From UBA9732 sp052170315 (lineage in GTDB: Bacteria; Spirochaetota; Spirochaetia; Sphaerochaetales; Sphaerochaetaceae): 64,000 nt of DNA. The position numbers and the translations under genes were made by a program. Location of the stretch: the NCBI GenBank assembly GCA_052170315.1, contig JBQNAT010000003.1, forward strand, positions 62,001-126,000, in the 5' to 3' direction. The notes below the pieces were generated by a model that saw only the letters and a list, made by a program, of their open reading frames with translations, was not told the DNA's origin and did no database searches. This document shows positions 17,234 through 24,883 of this stretch, one piece after another (position 1 is the stretch's first letter; the number at the start of each line of letters is the position of its first letter).

Positions 17234-18283
17234 CTATCCTTCAATTGCCCTGCGCCACTTTTCTATGACAGTATCCACCCTGTAAGCATTGGAAGAATCT
17301 CTTGCCTGTTTACCAAGTGAAACAGCGAACTCACCGTCCGACATAAGAAGCTTCATAGCCTCAAAAAGGGCTTTACCGTCTTTTACGGGTACAAGAACCC
17401 CGTTTTCCATGTTGTTTATCACCTCGTCACTGCCTGCGCAGGCAGTGGAAATACAGGGAAGACCCATCATCATGGCTTCAAGCAACGCATTGGACAGGCC
17501 TTCATAGTCAGAGGACAAAACAAACAGTGATGCGTCTGAAATCCGTTTATGCAAATCGGGAACATTGCCTTTAAGTTCAACAAATTCCTTTAAGTTTTTC
17601 TCTGATATCTGAGCTTCAAGTTCTCTGCGTAAAGGACCTTCACCATATATATCCAGCTTCCAGTCGGGAAAAAGAGGATGAAGCTCCGCAAAAACATTTA
17701 TAAGCATTTTATGGTTCTTCTGTTTGTTCAGACGCCCGGAAGTAACTATGCGCTTACTTTTGTAAGTGGCATAGGCTTCAACCTTAATAGGATTAGGTAT
17801 GACAACACCCTTTGCGCGAACCTTAGCGGGGAAATAATTAAATGCTCTTTTTGTCTGAAATACGCAGCAGTCACTGCTTGCATAAATGCTGTTCAAAGCA
17901 CCTTTAATTAAAAAGTTCCGGTGGACCTGAGACGGGTCTATACGTTCCGAGGTGACGAATCTGTTTTTCAGGCAAATGCGGGCAGGTCCTGCAATAAGGC
18001 ATACGTTGTCCATGAAGGAAACCACGGCATCAGGATTGTATGACTTTACAAGTTTGCGTACCTTCCGTACTAAAAAAGGATAACGCAGCGTTGCGGATTT
18101 ACTGTCGTCAGATATGTCAATAACTTCAATTGAAGGGTCAAGCTCATAACCGATAAAGCTGTGAAGCGTCATGACGATACTTACCTTCCATCCGCGCGCA
18201 GCATAGTCGTTGGCAATTATCGAGATAACACGTTCAGCGCCTCCCCTTACCATTGATCCTGTAATGAACATTACGCTTTTCAT
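17234..18283 (-). CDS. Glycosyltransferase family 4
   Basis: A 349-residue GT-B enzyme beginning FITGSMVRGGAERVISIIAND, with SGRLNKQKNHKMLINVFAE near residue 187 and the donor-site block SSDYEGLSNALLEAMMMGL near 259. It probably adds one sugar of the repeat unit. It sits between the POTRA-barrel protein (16 bases upstream) and amidoligase 3 (3 bases downstream), giving a third glycosyltransferase-amidoligase pair in this locus. Confidence 0.9.
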   Translation of the reverse strand: MKSVMFITGSMVRGGAERVISIIANDYAARGWKVSIVMTLHSFIGYELDPSIEVIDISDDSKSATLRYPFLVRKVRKLVKSYNPDAVVSFMDNVCLIAGPARICLKNRFVTSERIDPSQVHRNFLIKGALNSIYASSDCCVFQTKRAFNYFPAKVRAKGVVIPNPIKVEAYATYKSKRIVTSGRLNKQKNHKMLINVFAELHPLFPDWKLDIYGEGPLRRELEAQISEKNLKEFVELKGNVPDLHKRISDASLFVLSSDYEGLSNALLEAMMMGLPCISTACAGSDEVINNMENGVLVPVKDGKALFEAMKLLMSDGEFAVSLGKQARDSSNAYRVDTVIEKWRRAIEG

Positions 18284-18299
18284 AGAACCCCGCGGAAAA

Positions 18300-19931
18300 T
18301 CAATAGAAAAACCCCATTCCTATGAACAGCTCATACTCCACTTCCGAAAGCTTTATCTGCCCTTTTGCAAGCCTGAGCAAATCCTTCAGGTTAAAGCCAA
18401 GAGAGCCTCTTATGGGATAGCTTGGATGATTATCAAGAATGACAACACCCTCAAGGCCTACGGTTGTAAGCTTTTTGTAGGAAGTGTCATTACCCGCGCC
18501 GCCTACGACAAGAAAATCCACAAACGGTATGACATAACTCCTGCAGAAGTCCTTTATTTCTATAAAATTCATCATGAAATCCATATTACAGGCTACGGCA
18601 AATTTTCTTCTTGGAATTAAATCAATATTAACAATGGAGTTATCCTGCCTTATGCCTCTTATGTAGTCGGCTATTGTTTCATCTTTTGCAAAGGCAAAAT
18701 AGTGGTCTCTGTCAGACATTGTAACAGATAATCTGGCAGAAGGATTAAACCAGGAATTTACAGGAGCGAAACCGCTTATGCTTGTCCAGAATTTGAATGA
18801 GTTCCTTTCAATTTCATTTATAGGATAGCTAAGAATATCCAAACGGAAGTCATAGGAAACACCTTTGCGGAAATTTCCAATCCAGTCATATTCCGAATTT
18901 GCCGATGCAAACGAAAGGTCAAAGTACGGGACAAGGAGATTTTCGTTATAGTCATACTGGACATAGAAAATAAACATGGCATTAATTCCGATTTTGTCTG
19001 ACAGCGGAATTGTCCTGCTTATTCCGGTACCAAGCTCTACATAGTCAAGACCCTTGTTTACGTCCTCAGGCTCGTTGGTCTGCTTTGTGTTAAGTACGGT
19101 ATAGCTGTACAAATCAAGACCGATTTCATAGCTGAATCGGGTGTAGGTGTCCAGTTCAAAAGTCCTTACGTTCAATTCGGTAGTATTTGAAATACTGAAA
19201 TTGTCCAATATATCGTTTTTAAAGACCACATTTGCCGTCGCGCCCCATTTCTCAAAGCCCCATTTGCTTTCTTTTTCGGCTTTGTCGGGAGCGAACGTGA
19301 AATATGTTGAGAATGCGGCTTCCACATCCATAAACTGGATGTGTCCCACACCTGCGCTGAATTTAAGATAGGAGTTTTTCCAGTCAATAAGGTCTACAGC
19401 TCCTGTGTGAGAGACCGAAGCATCCGCTTTCCCAAGGTCAATGGAGTCTACAGAAAGTTCCCAATTGTATTTTCCGTCTTTAAATGTATTGTTTTGCTGT
19501 GAAATCCCCGCATATCCGTAAAGGTTCGCGAAAGTGCCTCCAAGGTTCTTATTATAAGCCTTTACCCCAAGCTTAAAACCGTAGTTTGAGTCATACTTCG
19601 GATACGGAAGAACAAAAACGGAACTGGCATCCCAGATGTAGAAAGTAACCGATACATCATAGAAATCCAGTATCCTTTCCTTTACCACGAACCGATATTC
19701 AACATGACTGAAAAGCCTCATATTGTCCAGTTCCTGCCTCTTTTCATCAAGAAAACTTTCCAGGTCAACTATTGTAGAAAAAGTTGAGCCCGTACTCCCT
19801 ACTTTTTCAGAAATGCTCGAGTCTTTTGTCTTTCCTCTTATAAGAAACGAATAGTCTGTGATTTCATAAGTCGCCGCAAAAAGCGAAAACGTCAAAAAAA
19901 GCAGAAATAAAACAAATAATGCCTTCTTCAC
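18300..19931 (-). CDS. Outer-membrane protein with POTRA-like domain and beta-barrel
   Basis: A 543-residue secreted protein. GTG 19931 is chosen as start because AGAGG lies 6 bases upstream, and the protein then opens MKKA, a hydrophobic core and SLFAAT, a good signal peptide. Residues 25-105 show a POTRA-like pattern: an opening strand ending in G, a helix with VGSTGSTFST, a helix DEKRQELDNMRLFSHVEY, then VSVTFYIWD. The next segment (PKYDSNYGFKLGVKAYNKNLGG) is the kind of first barrel strand seen in Omp85 relatives, and many amphipathic strands follow to a terminal GMGFFY. Inferred: an Omp85/TamA-like relative, possibly assembling Wzi barrels or secreting a partner. It could instead be a spirochaete-specific barrel. 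First gene of a three-gene minus unit. Confidence 0.5.
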   Translation of the reverse strand: MKKALFVLFLLFLTFSLFAATYEITDYSFLIRGKTKDSSISEKVGSTGSTFSTIVDLESFLDEKRQELDNMRLFSHVEYRFVVKERILDFYDVSVTFYIWDASSVFVLPYPKYDSNYGFKLGVKAYNKNLGGTFANLYGYAGISQQNNTFKDGKYNWELSVDSIDLGKADASVSHTGAVDLIDWKNSYLKFSAGVGHIQFMDVEAAFSTYFTFAPDKAEKESKWGFEKWGATANVVFKNDILDNFSISNTTELNVRTFELDTYTRFSYEIGLDLYSYTVLNTKQTNEPEDVNKGLDYVELGTGISRTIPLSDKIGINAMFIFYVQYDYNENLLVPYFDLSFASANSEYDWIGNFRKGVSYDFRLDILSYPINEIERNSFKFWTSISGFAPVNSWFNPSARLSVTMSDRDHYFAFAKDETIADYIRGIRQDNSIVNIDLIPRRKFAVACNMDFMMNFIEIKDFCRSYVIPFVDFLVVGGAGNDTSYKKLTTVGLEGVVILDNHPSYPIRGSLGFNLKDLLRLAKGQIKLSEVEYELFIGMGFFY

Positions 19932-19986
19932 CAGCAACCTCTGTCACAACTTAACAATAACGTGATTCCTTATGATACTATCATTT

Positions 19987-19992
19987 ATTATA
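19987..19992 (-). promoter_or_regulatory. Predicted -10 element for the POTRA-barrel unit
   Basis: A consensus TATAAT on the minus strand lies 55 bases upstream of the GTG start at 19931. The -35 match 17 bases further up is poor, so only the -10 is called. Confidence 0.4.
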
Positions 19993-20030
19993 CCGGGTCA
20001 ATCAAACGACAAAACGGTATAAATCAAACC

Positions 20031-20059
20031 TTGTTGAAAATTCAAAGGAACTTTACAAT
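20031..20059 (+). promoter_or_regulatory. Predicted upstream promoter of the glycosylphosphotransferase gene
   Basis: TTGTTG (20031-20036), a 17-base spacer and TACAAT (20054-20059). It would give a leader of about 110 bases, in contrast to the nearer promoter at 20137. Confidence 0.45.
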
Positions 20060-20136
20060 CGTATAGGACAAACATCAAGACAAAAGGTTCGGAATAGTGC
20101 CGGTGGCCTGCTGGTATTCGGAACAAAATTCATAAT

Positions 20137-20165
20137 TTGACAAATTATGTACAGTAACCCATAAT
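20137..20165 (+). promoter_or_regulatory. Predicted promoter giving a leaderless mRNA
   Basis: A perfect TTGACA (20137-20142), a 17-base spacer and CATAAT (20160-20165). Transcription would start about 20172, next to the ATG at 20174. There is no Shine-Dalgarno sequence before that ATG. Confidence 0.6.
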
Positions 20166-20173
20166 TACGTGTT

Positions 20174-21562
20174 ATGAAAAAGCATGGAACCAACTTTGAA
20201 AGCTATCAGTTCAAGCTGCGTCTGTTCATGGACTGCATTGCCACCTTGGCCGCATGGTTTTTTTCCTACTTCCTCAGATTCTATCTTCTTCCGGGAGCAA
20301 GGCGTGACTCCTTCACTCTGTTTTTGGCTCTGTCAATACTTGCTCTGATATCAAACATGGTTTTCCTGTTCGCAAACAGGCTTTATGAATCAAGCGTTAC
20401 TTCCAACAGAAGAACTGAATCAGGAGCCCTGTTCAGCGTTGCTCTGAACAGTTTCCTGCTTTTTGTTGTAGTTTATTACTACCTGTTTCCAACCAAGATA
20501 AGCCGTCTGGCACTTATTCTGTACGGCGTGATTTTACTTCTTTTCCTTCTGATTGACCGCAGTATCGCGAACTCTGTCATAAAAAGAAAAGTCGAATCGG
20601 GAAAGTTTGTTCAAAACGCACTGCTTGTCGGCTACGGAAGTAAACTGAACGAATTTTACAATGCAACAGTAAAGGCAGGAAATGCAGCCAGAACAAGGTT
20701 TGCAGGTCAGTACATGGGAGAAGGCAATAAAATTGCGGACCTTCCCCAAATAGAAGGAGCTTCTCTTGAAGAGGTTGTAAAGTCAAACGGAATAGACTTT
20801 GTTATAATAAACTTCCCGGAAAATGCAAAAAATAGGGAAAATGTAGTTCATCAGGGCCTGGAGTTGTTAAACGCAAAGGTCTACCTACTTCCGAACATCC
20901 CCAACTCCTATGCAGGGACAGCCATAACCGATTTCCATTCAATTCCGGCAATACAACTCAACAGCTCAGAGCTTTCACTTGGAAAGAGATTCATCAAGAG
21001 AACCTTTGACATAGCAAGCTGCTCGATTGCCGTAATCCTTCTGTCTCCTCTTTATCTTGTTTTGGCCCTGCTTATCAAAGTTACATCCAAAGGGCCGGTC
21101 TTTTTCAGGCAGAAGAGGATAACTCGCGGAGGCAAGGTTTTTGAAATGCTCAAATTCAGATCAATGAGAATAGATATGCCTGAGCAGAACGGACCGCACT
21201 TCACAGAGGAAAACGACCCGAGAATCACAAAACTGGGCAAAATTCTGAGAAAGACAAGCCTGGACGAGATTCCTCAGTTCTTCAACGTGCTGGGCGGCTC
21301 TATGAGCCTTATCGGTCCACGTCCGGAGCGTCCGGAGCTTGTTGAAGAATTTAAGAAAACAATCCCCGGTTATGACATAAGGCATAAAGTAAAAGCCGGA
21401 ATTTCAGGATGGGCGCAGGTAAACGGACTCAGAGGAAATACATCTGTAAATAAAAGAGTCACATATGATTTACACTATGTAATGAACTGGAGCCTGACTT
21501 TTGACCTTCAGATTGTAATTTTAACCTTCTTCAAGGGTTTTATTAACAAGAACGCCTATTAA
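20174..21562 (+). CDS. Polyprenyl glycosylphosphotransferase (WbaP/ExoY type)
   Basis: A 462-residue membrane enzyme that transfers a sugar phosphate to undecaprenyl phosphate, the first committed step of the lipid-linked polymer. The N-terminal half has about four transmembrane segments and a CoA-binding-like soluble domain with LLVGYGSKLNEF near residue 151. The C-terminal sugar-transferase domain begins KRTFDIASCSIAVILLSPLY near 278 and carries GPVFFRQKRITRGGK, MLKFRSM, RKTSLDEIPQFFNVLGGSMS and GPRPERPE near 383, then GISGWAQVNGLRG near 408. It heads a plus-strand unit with the next two genes (17-base gap, then a 4-base overlap). The missing ribosome site fits a leaderless start. Confidence 0.93.
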   Translation: MKKHGTNFESYQFKLRLFMDCIATLAAWFFSYFLRFYLLPGARRDSFTLFLALSILALISNMVFLFANRLYESSVTSNRRTESGALFSVALNSFLLFVVVYYYLFPTKISRLALILYGVILLLFLLIDRSIANSVIKRKVESGKFVQNALLVGYGSKLNEFYNATVKAGNAARTRFAGQYMGEGNKIADLPQIEGASLEEVVKSNGIDFVIINFPENAKNRENVVHQGLELLNAKVYLLPNIPNSYAGTAITDFHSIPAIQLNSSELSLGKRFIKRTFDIASCSIAVILLSPLYLVLALLIKVTSKGPVFFRQKRITRGGKVFEMLKFRSMRIDMPEQNGPHFTEENDPRITKLGKILRKTSLDEIPQFFNVLGGSMSLIGPRPERPELVEEFKKTIPGYDIRHKVKAGISGWAQVNGLRGNTSVNKRVTYDLHYVMNWSLTFDLQIVILTFFKGFINKNAY

Positions 21563-21579
21563 TCAAGGCAAGAGATTAT

Positions 21580-22386
21580 ATGAAACGTATTTTTTTATTT
21601 TCAGCTATCCTTTTTCTGTCATTTGCCCTTTGGGCTTCACCGGCGCTTTCAGACCTTTTTGAGGGTTTCTCTCAGGAAACGCTTGAAAAACTGAAAAGCG
21701 GAACAACGCTTAAAGCTGTAACAAGCGACGGAGAATCAATATCTGCTTTAGCTCCAAAGGGTTCTCAGGGTATGACAATCGCAAAAATGAGAGAAAGCAA
21801 AACAGAGGGTTTCGCGGTTGCTGAGGTTTCCTTCATCCCCTACACTGAGAAATTCCTTGGTATGAGTGAAGAACAGCGGCAGCTTGAAACCTACAACATC
21901 CTCAGAAGCATTTCTACACAGAAAGGTTTAACATATATCTCCCATCTTGCAGGTGACAAGCCTACAGTCCTTTTTGAAGACTCATACATGATAAGCAACC
22001 CTAAAAACAAAAACAGCAGGATTGAAGACCCTGTTTCAGAGGAAGTTCCCGAAACTTACAGCTGCTATGCCTATCAGAAGGACAACAGGTTCGGAAAGAA
22101 CGTCTACAGCATAAACTATACAATTGACGGCGGCGACTTCCTCATGGGCATAACCAACTACACAGCCATGAAATACATGGGCTTTTCCTGCGTTGATGAG
22201 GGGGCTTTAACTATGTATCTTGAGGTTGTGCGGGCAGATGAGGGCTTTGTTCTTTACACAATGGCGGAAGTTGCAAACAGAGACCCGGAAGTCAGGATTC
22301 TTTTCATAACTGTTGACCTTCCAAGTGCATTCATGAGAAGAATAACCGCCCTGAAGAACTGGTTCACAGAGAGGGTAAATCAATGA
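21580..22386 (+). CDS. Exported protein of unknown function
   Basis: A 268-residue protein with a signal peptide (MKRIFLFSAILFLSFALWA, cleavage near SPA). The mature part is soluble-looking, mixed alpha/beta, with no Cys lipobox and no motif I can assign. Noticeable stretches are KTEGFAVAEVSFIPYTE near residue 84 and DGGDFLMGITNYTAMKYMG near 183. It is translationally coupled to the PAP2 phosphatase (4-base overlap), so a periplasmic role in polymer assembly or undecaprenyl recycling is plausible but only inferred from position. Confidence 0.8.
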   Translation: MKRIFLFSAILFLSFALWASPALSDLFEGFSQETLEKLKSGTTLKAVTSDGESISALAPKGSQGMTIAKMRESKTEGFAVAEVSFIPYTEKFLGMSEEQRQLETYNILRSISTQKGLTYISHLAGDKPTVLFEDSYMISNPKNKNSRIEDPVSEEVPETYSCYAYQKDNRFGKNVYSINYTIDGGDFLMGITNYTAMKYMGFSCVDEGALTMYLEVVRADEGFVLYTMAEVANRDPEVRILFITVDLPSAFMRRITALKNWFTERVNQ

Positions 22387-23072
22387 GAAAAAAAACCGTT
22401 CCGGTTCTTATCCTCATTTTTTTCGTTTGCGTCTTTTGCTCGGAGGCTCTTTGCGCGAAAACCCCTCCCGTCTTTCCGCTTGATAAAAGTTCTGTAAATG
22501 CCTTTGACAGCCTTATTATGAGGCCCTACAGCAAAACCATTGACAAGACGGCCACAGTCCTTGAAGCGTGCGCTCTGCTTTCACCTGCTGTGCTGCTTTT
22601 ACAGCCGTCGGCGCAGTATGTAAAAATAGGCATCATGTACCTTGAAACCGCGGCTGCCGCCTGGGGGCTAAAGGAAGTACTCAAAAGCCTTGTCTGCCGT
22701 CCAAGACCCTACATGTATTTTGAAGGCTATCCTCAGTCAAAAGTGGATTCGGGTGACTGGGATGACTCCTTCCCTTCAGGCCACACAACAATGTCTTTTG
22801 CGGGAGCTTCGTTTGCTTCCTATGTGTTCGCAAAATACAATCCGGATTCCAAATGGAAGTTCCCTGTTGCCCTGGCATCCTATGCCATAGCCGGAACAAC
22901 TGCGGCACTGCGGGTTGCAGGCGGAAATCATTTCATGACTGACATCCTTGCAGGGGCACTCATTGGAACGGCAATAGGAATCGGAGTTCCTGCCCTGCAT
23001 ACGTTGTTTTCAAACACTGACGCAGAGGTATCGGTATCGCCTTTCGGACTTGTATTTTCATTATCCCTGTAA
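22383..23072 (+). CDS. PAP2 family phosphatase
   Basis: A 229-residue membrane phosphatase. The three PAP2 motifs are visible: KSLVCRPRP near residue 101, PSGHTTMSFAGA near 131 and the GGNHFMTDILAG block near 180, with the catalytic His pair intact. An N-terminal hydrophobic segment (residues 5-24) could be a signal anchor, with further membrane helices. Family members dephosphorylate undecaprenyl pyrophosphate or lipid phosphates, and the link to the glycosylphosphotransferase makes recycling of the lipid carrier the likely role. It overlaps the unknown exported protein gene. Confidence 0.87.
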   Translation: MRKKTVPVLILIFFVCVFCSEALCAKTPPVFPLDKSSVNAFDSLIMRPYSKTIDKTATVLEACALLSPAVLLLQPSAQYVKIGIMYLETAAAAWGLKEVLKSLVCRPRPYMYFEGYPQSKVDSGDWDDSFPSGHTTMSFAGASFASYVFAKYNPDSKWKFPVALASYAIAGTTAALRVAGGNHFMTDILAGALIGTAIGIGVPALHTLFSNTDAEVSVSPFGLVFSLSL

Positions 23073-23107
23073 GCTCTTTTATTATTGTTTTAATATTTTC
23101 AATGCGA

Positions 23108-23116
23108 TGTTATAAT
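23108..23116 (+). promoter_or_regulatory. Extended -10 promoter of wzi3
   Basis: TGTTATAAT is an extended -10 element, with only a weak -35 upstream. It would give a short leader of about 30 bases ending in AAGGAAA before the ATG at 23154. Confidence 0.5.
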
Positions 23117-23153
23117 TTTTTCGGTTAAACAAACATTTAAAAGGAAACACAAA

Positions 23154-24881
23154 ATGAAGAAACTAATTGCAGCCGTTCTGTTAGCGGCAGCTTTCATGTT
23201 ACCGGTCTTCTCTTATGACGGCAATAATCAGCAGAAAATATATTCGGTTGACTCCGGAGTATATAAGTCAATGGAGACTCTTTACATCCTTTCAGGGCAG
23301 TCTCTGCCGTCCTCTTCGGGCCCGTGGAGCGAAGCCGAACTTCAGCTGATGCTTGAAAGAATAGACATATCAGCCCTTTCTGATGCCGGAAAGAGCCAGT
23401 ATGACAGTGTTAAGGCAATGATAACCTCAGAGCCCAGAACGCGGTATAAGGATAACTTGGCAATGCAATTCGGCCTTACCGCGGCGCTTGAAGGCTATGC
23501 GCATAATAACCCTAAATTTGATGATTACAATGATTGGTTTCACAGCTTTACAGATAGGAATCCCCTGTTTAAAGGCACCTTTGAAACATGGGCAACCGAT
23601 AATTTCTACGGTTACTTTGAAATTTCACTGGGAAATAACATAGGATATGATGTTGGCCGTCCGGAAGGGAATCATCTGTACAAACAAAGGTATAATATAA
23701 ATATACCAATTCTTAATGCCATCCTTTTATCAAAGCCCTCAAACGGAAACATTCTTGCGGATTTTGACTGGACCGTCCCGTACCGAGCCTTTGCCGCTGC
23801 CGGAGGACAGCACTGGAGTGTAATGGCAGGAAGAGACAAACTCTCCTGGGGAAACGGCGAAACGGGAAACCTTATGTTGTCTGATTCTTTCCCGCGCCAT
23901 ACCCTTTTGAGATTCAACACCTTCTTTGACAAGTTCAAATACTCGCTTTTGGGTACCATTTATCCAAGCAGAGACGCGAAGGAAAGCCAATACGACAGCC
24001 TTGACGGTTACAAAGCCATGGTTGTCCACCGTCTTGAATTCTGGCTTTTTAACAACAAAGTGAGCTTAACCTTAAACGAAGCCTGCATGTTCTGGTCAAC
24101 TCCGGAGCAGAAATTCAGCCTTGCTCAGATAAATCCGTTCGGTTTTATGCATAACGAATATATTGCGGGCAACGGCAATTCGCTTCTGGTTTTTGAGGCA
24201 AACTGCACACCTTTCGCCGGTATAAACATCTACGGACAGGCGGCAGTTGACGAATTCTCCGGTCCGGGAGAAGGCAGAGTAAATCCTGCGGCTTTCGGTA
24301 TTATGGCAGGAATTAAGGGAGCAACGGCTGTTGGAAGCGGAATATTCACAGGAAGTCTTGAATTTGTAAAGACGGACCCGTTCCTGTACATAAGAGGCCT
24401 CCACTACAAGGATGATGAAAAATCTTTGACCGGCTACGGCTATGACGCATATTTCAGAACAATTTCATGTGACAGAATTATTCTTGAAAGGATGAGCACA
24501 ACCTACAAGTACGGCAATGATGTTATTCTGTTTGACGGAAAAATCAACTATGAGATTCCAAAGGTTTTCAGCGTAGGTTTCGAAGCAATGTTTATGAAGC
24601 ACGGCGTTATGGATATCGGAAGCAAGTGGCATATGTACAATGGCGCATTTGAGAACGCTCCGAATATTTCCACGCCAAGTACGGCAAACCCATTCGATTC
24701 AACGGAAACCGGTGAAGTTGAAAGTTCCACAATCCTTTCGCTTACAGGGGAATACTACATAGTAAAGGGCCTGAGCATTTCAGCGAAAGCGGATTTCCTG
24801 TTTGTAAAGAATTTGGATAATATCTTAAATAACAACCAGACAGATATACAGGTTACGGGGGGAATTAAGTACGAGCTTTAA
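23154..24881 (+). CDS. Wzi-like outer-membrane protein 3
   Basis: A 575-residue predicted barrel with a clear signal peptide (MKKLIAAVLLAAAFMLPVFS). The N-terminal segment carries SSSGPWSEAELQLMLERI near residue 56, matching the PW-S/T-x-x-E-A motif of the paralogues at 8668 and 24884. The barrel contains AGRDKLSWGNGETGNLMLSD near 225 (compare the Wzi WGPG-NL-LS block) and QINPFGFMHNEY near 325, and ends GGIKYEL. It has its own promoter and ends 2 bases from the convergent wzi4. The likely role is attachment or passage of surface polymer; different paralogues could serve different polymers or growth states. Confidence 0.66.
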   Translation: MKKLIAAVLLAAAFMLPVFSYDGNNQQKIYSVDSGVYKSMETLYILSGQSLPSSSGPWSEAELQLMLERIDISALSDAGKSQYDSVKAMITSEPRTRYKDNLAMQFGLTAALEGYAHNNPKFDDYNDWFHSFTDRNPLFKGTFETWATDNFYGYFEISLGNNIGYDVGRPEGNHLYKQRYNINIPILNAILLSKPSNGNILADFDWTVPYRAFAAAGGQHWSVMAGRDKLSWGNGETGNLMLSDSFPRHTLLRFNTFFDKFKYSLLGTIYPSRDAKESQYDSLDGYKAMVVHRLEFWLFNNKVSLTLNEACMFWSTPEQKFSLAQINPFGFMHNEYIAGNGNSLLVFEANCTPFAGINIYGQAAVDEFSGPGEGRVNPAAFGIMAGIKGATAVGSGIFTGSLEFVKTDPFLYIRGLHYKDDEKSLTGYGYDAYFRTISCDRIILERMSTTYKYGNDVILFDGKINYEIPKVFSVGFEAMFMKHGVMDIGSKWHMYNGAFENAPNISTPSTANPFDSTETGEVESSTILSLTGEYYIVKGLSISAKADFLFVKNLDNILNNNQTDIQVTGGIKYEL

Positions 24882-24883
24882 TT

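Noticed and set aside
24857..24862. Run of six G near the end of wzi3 as a phase-variation tract
   Set aside because: Too short and too close to the stop codon to support slipped-strand switching.
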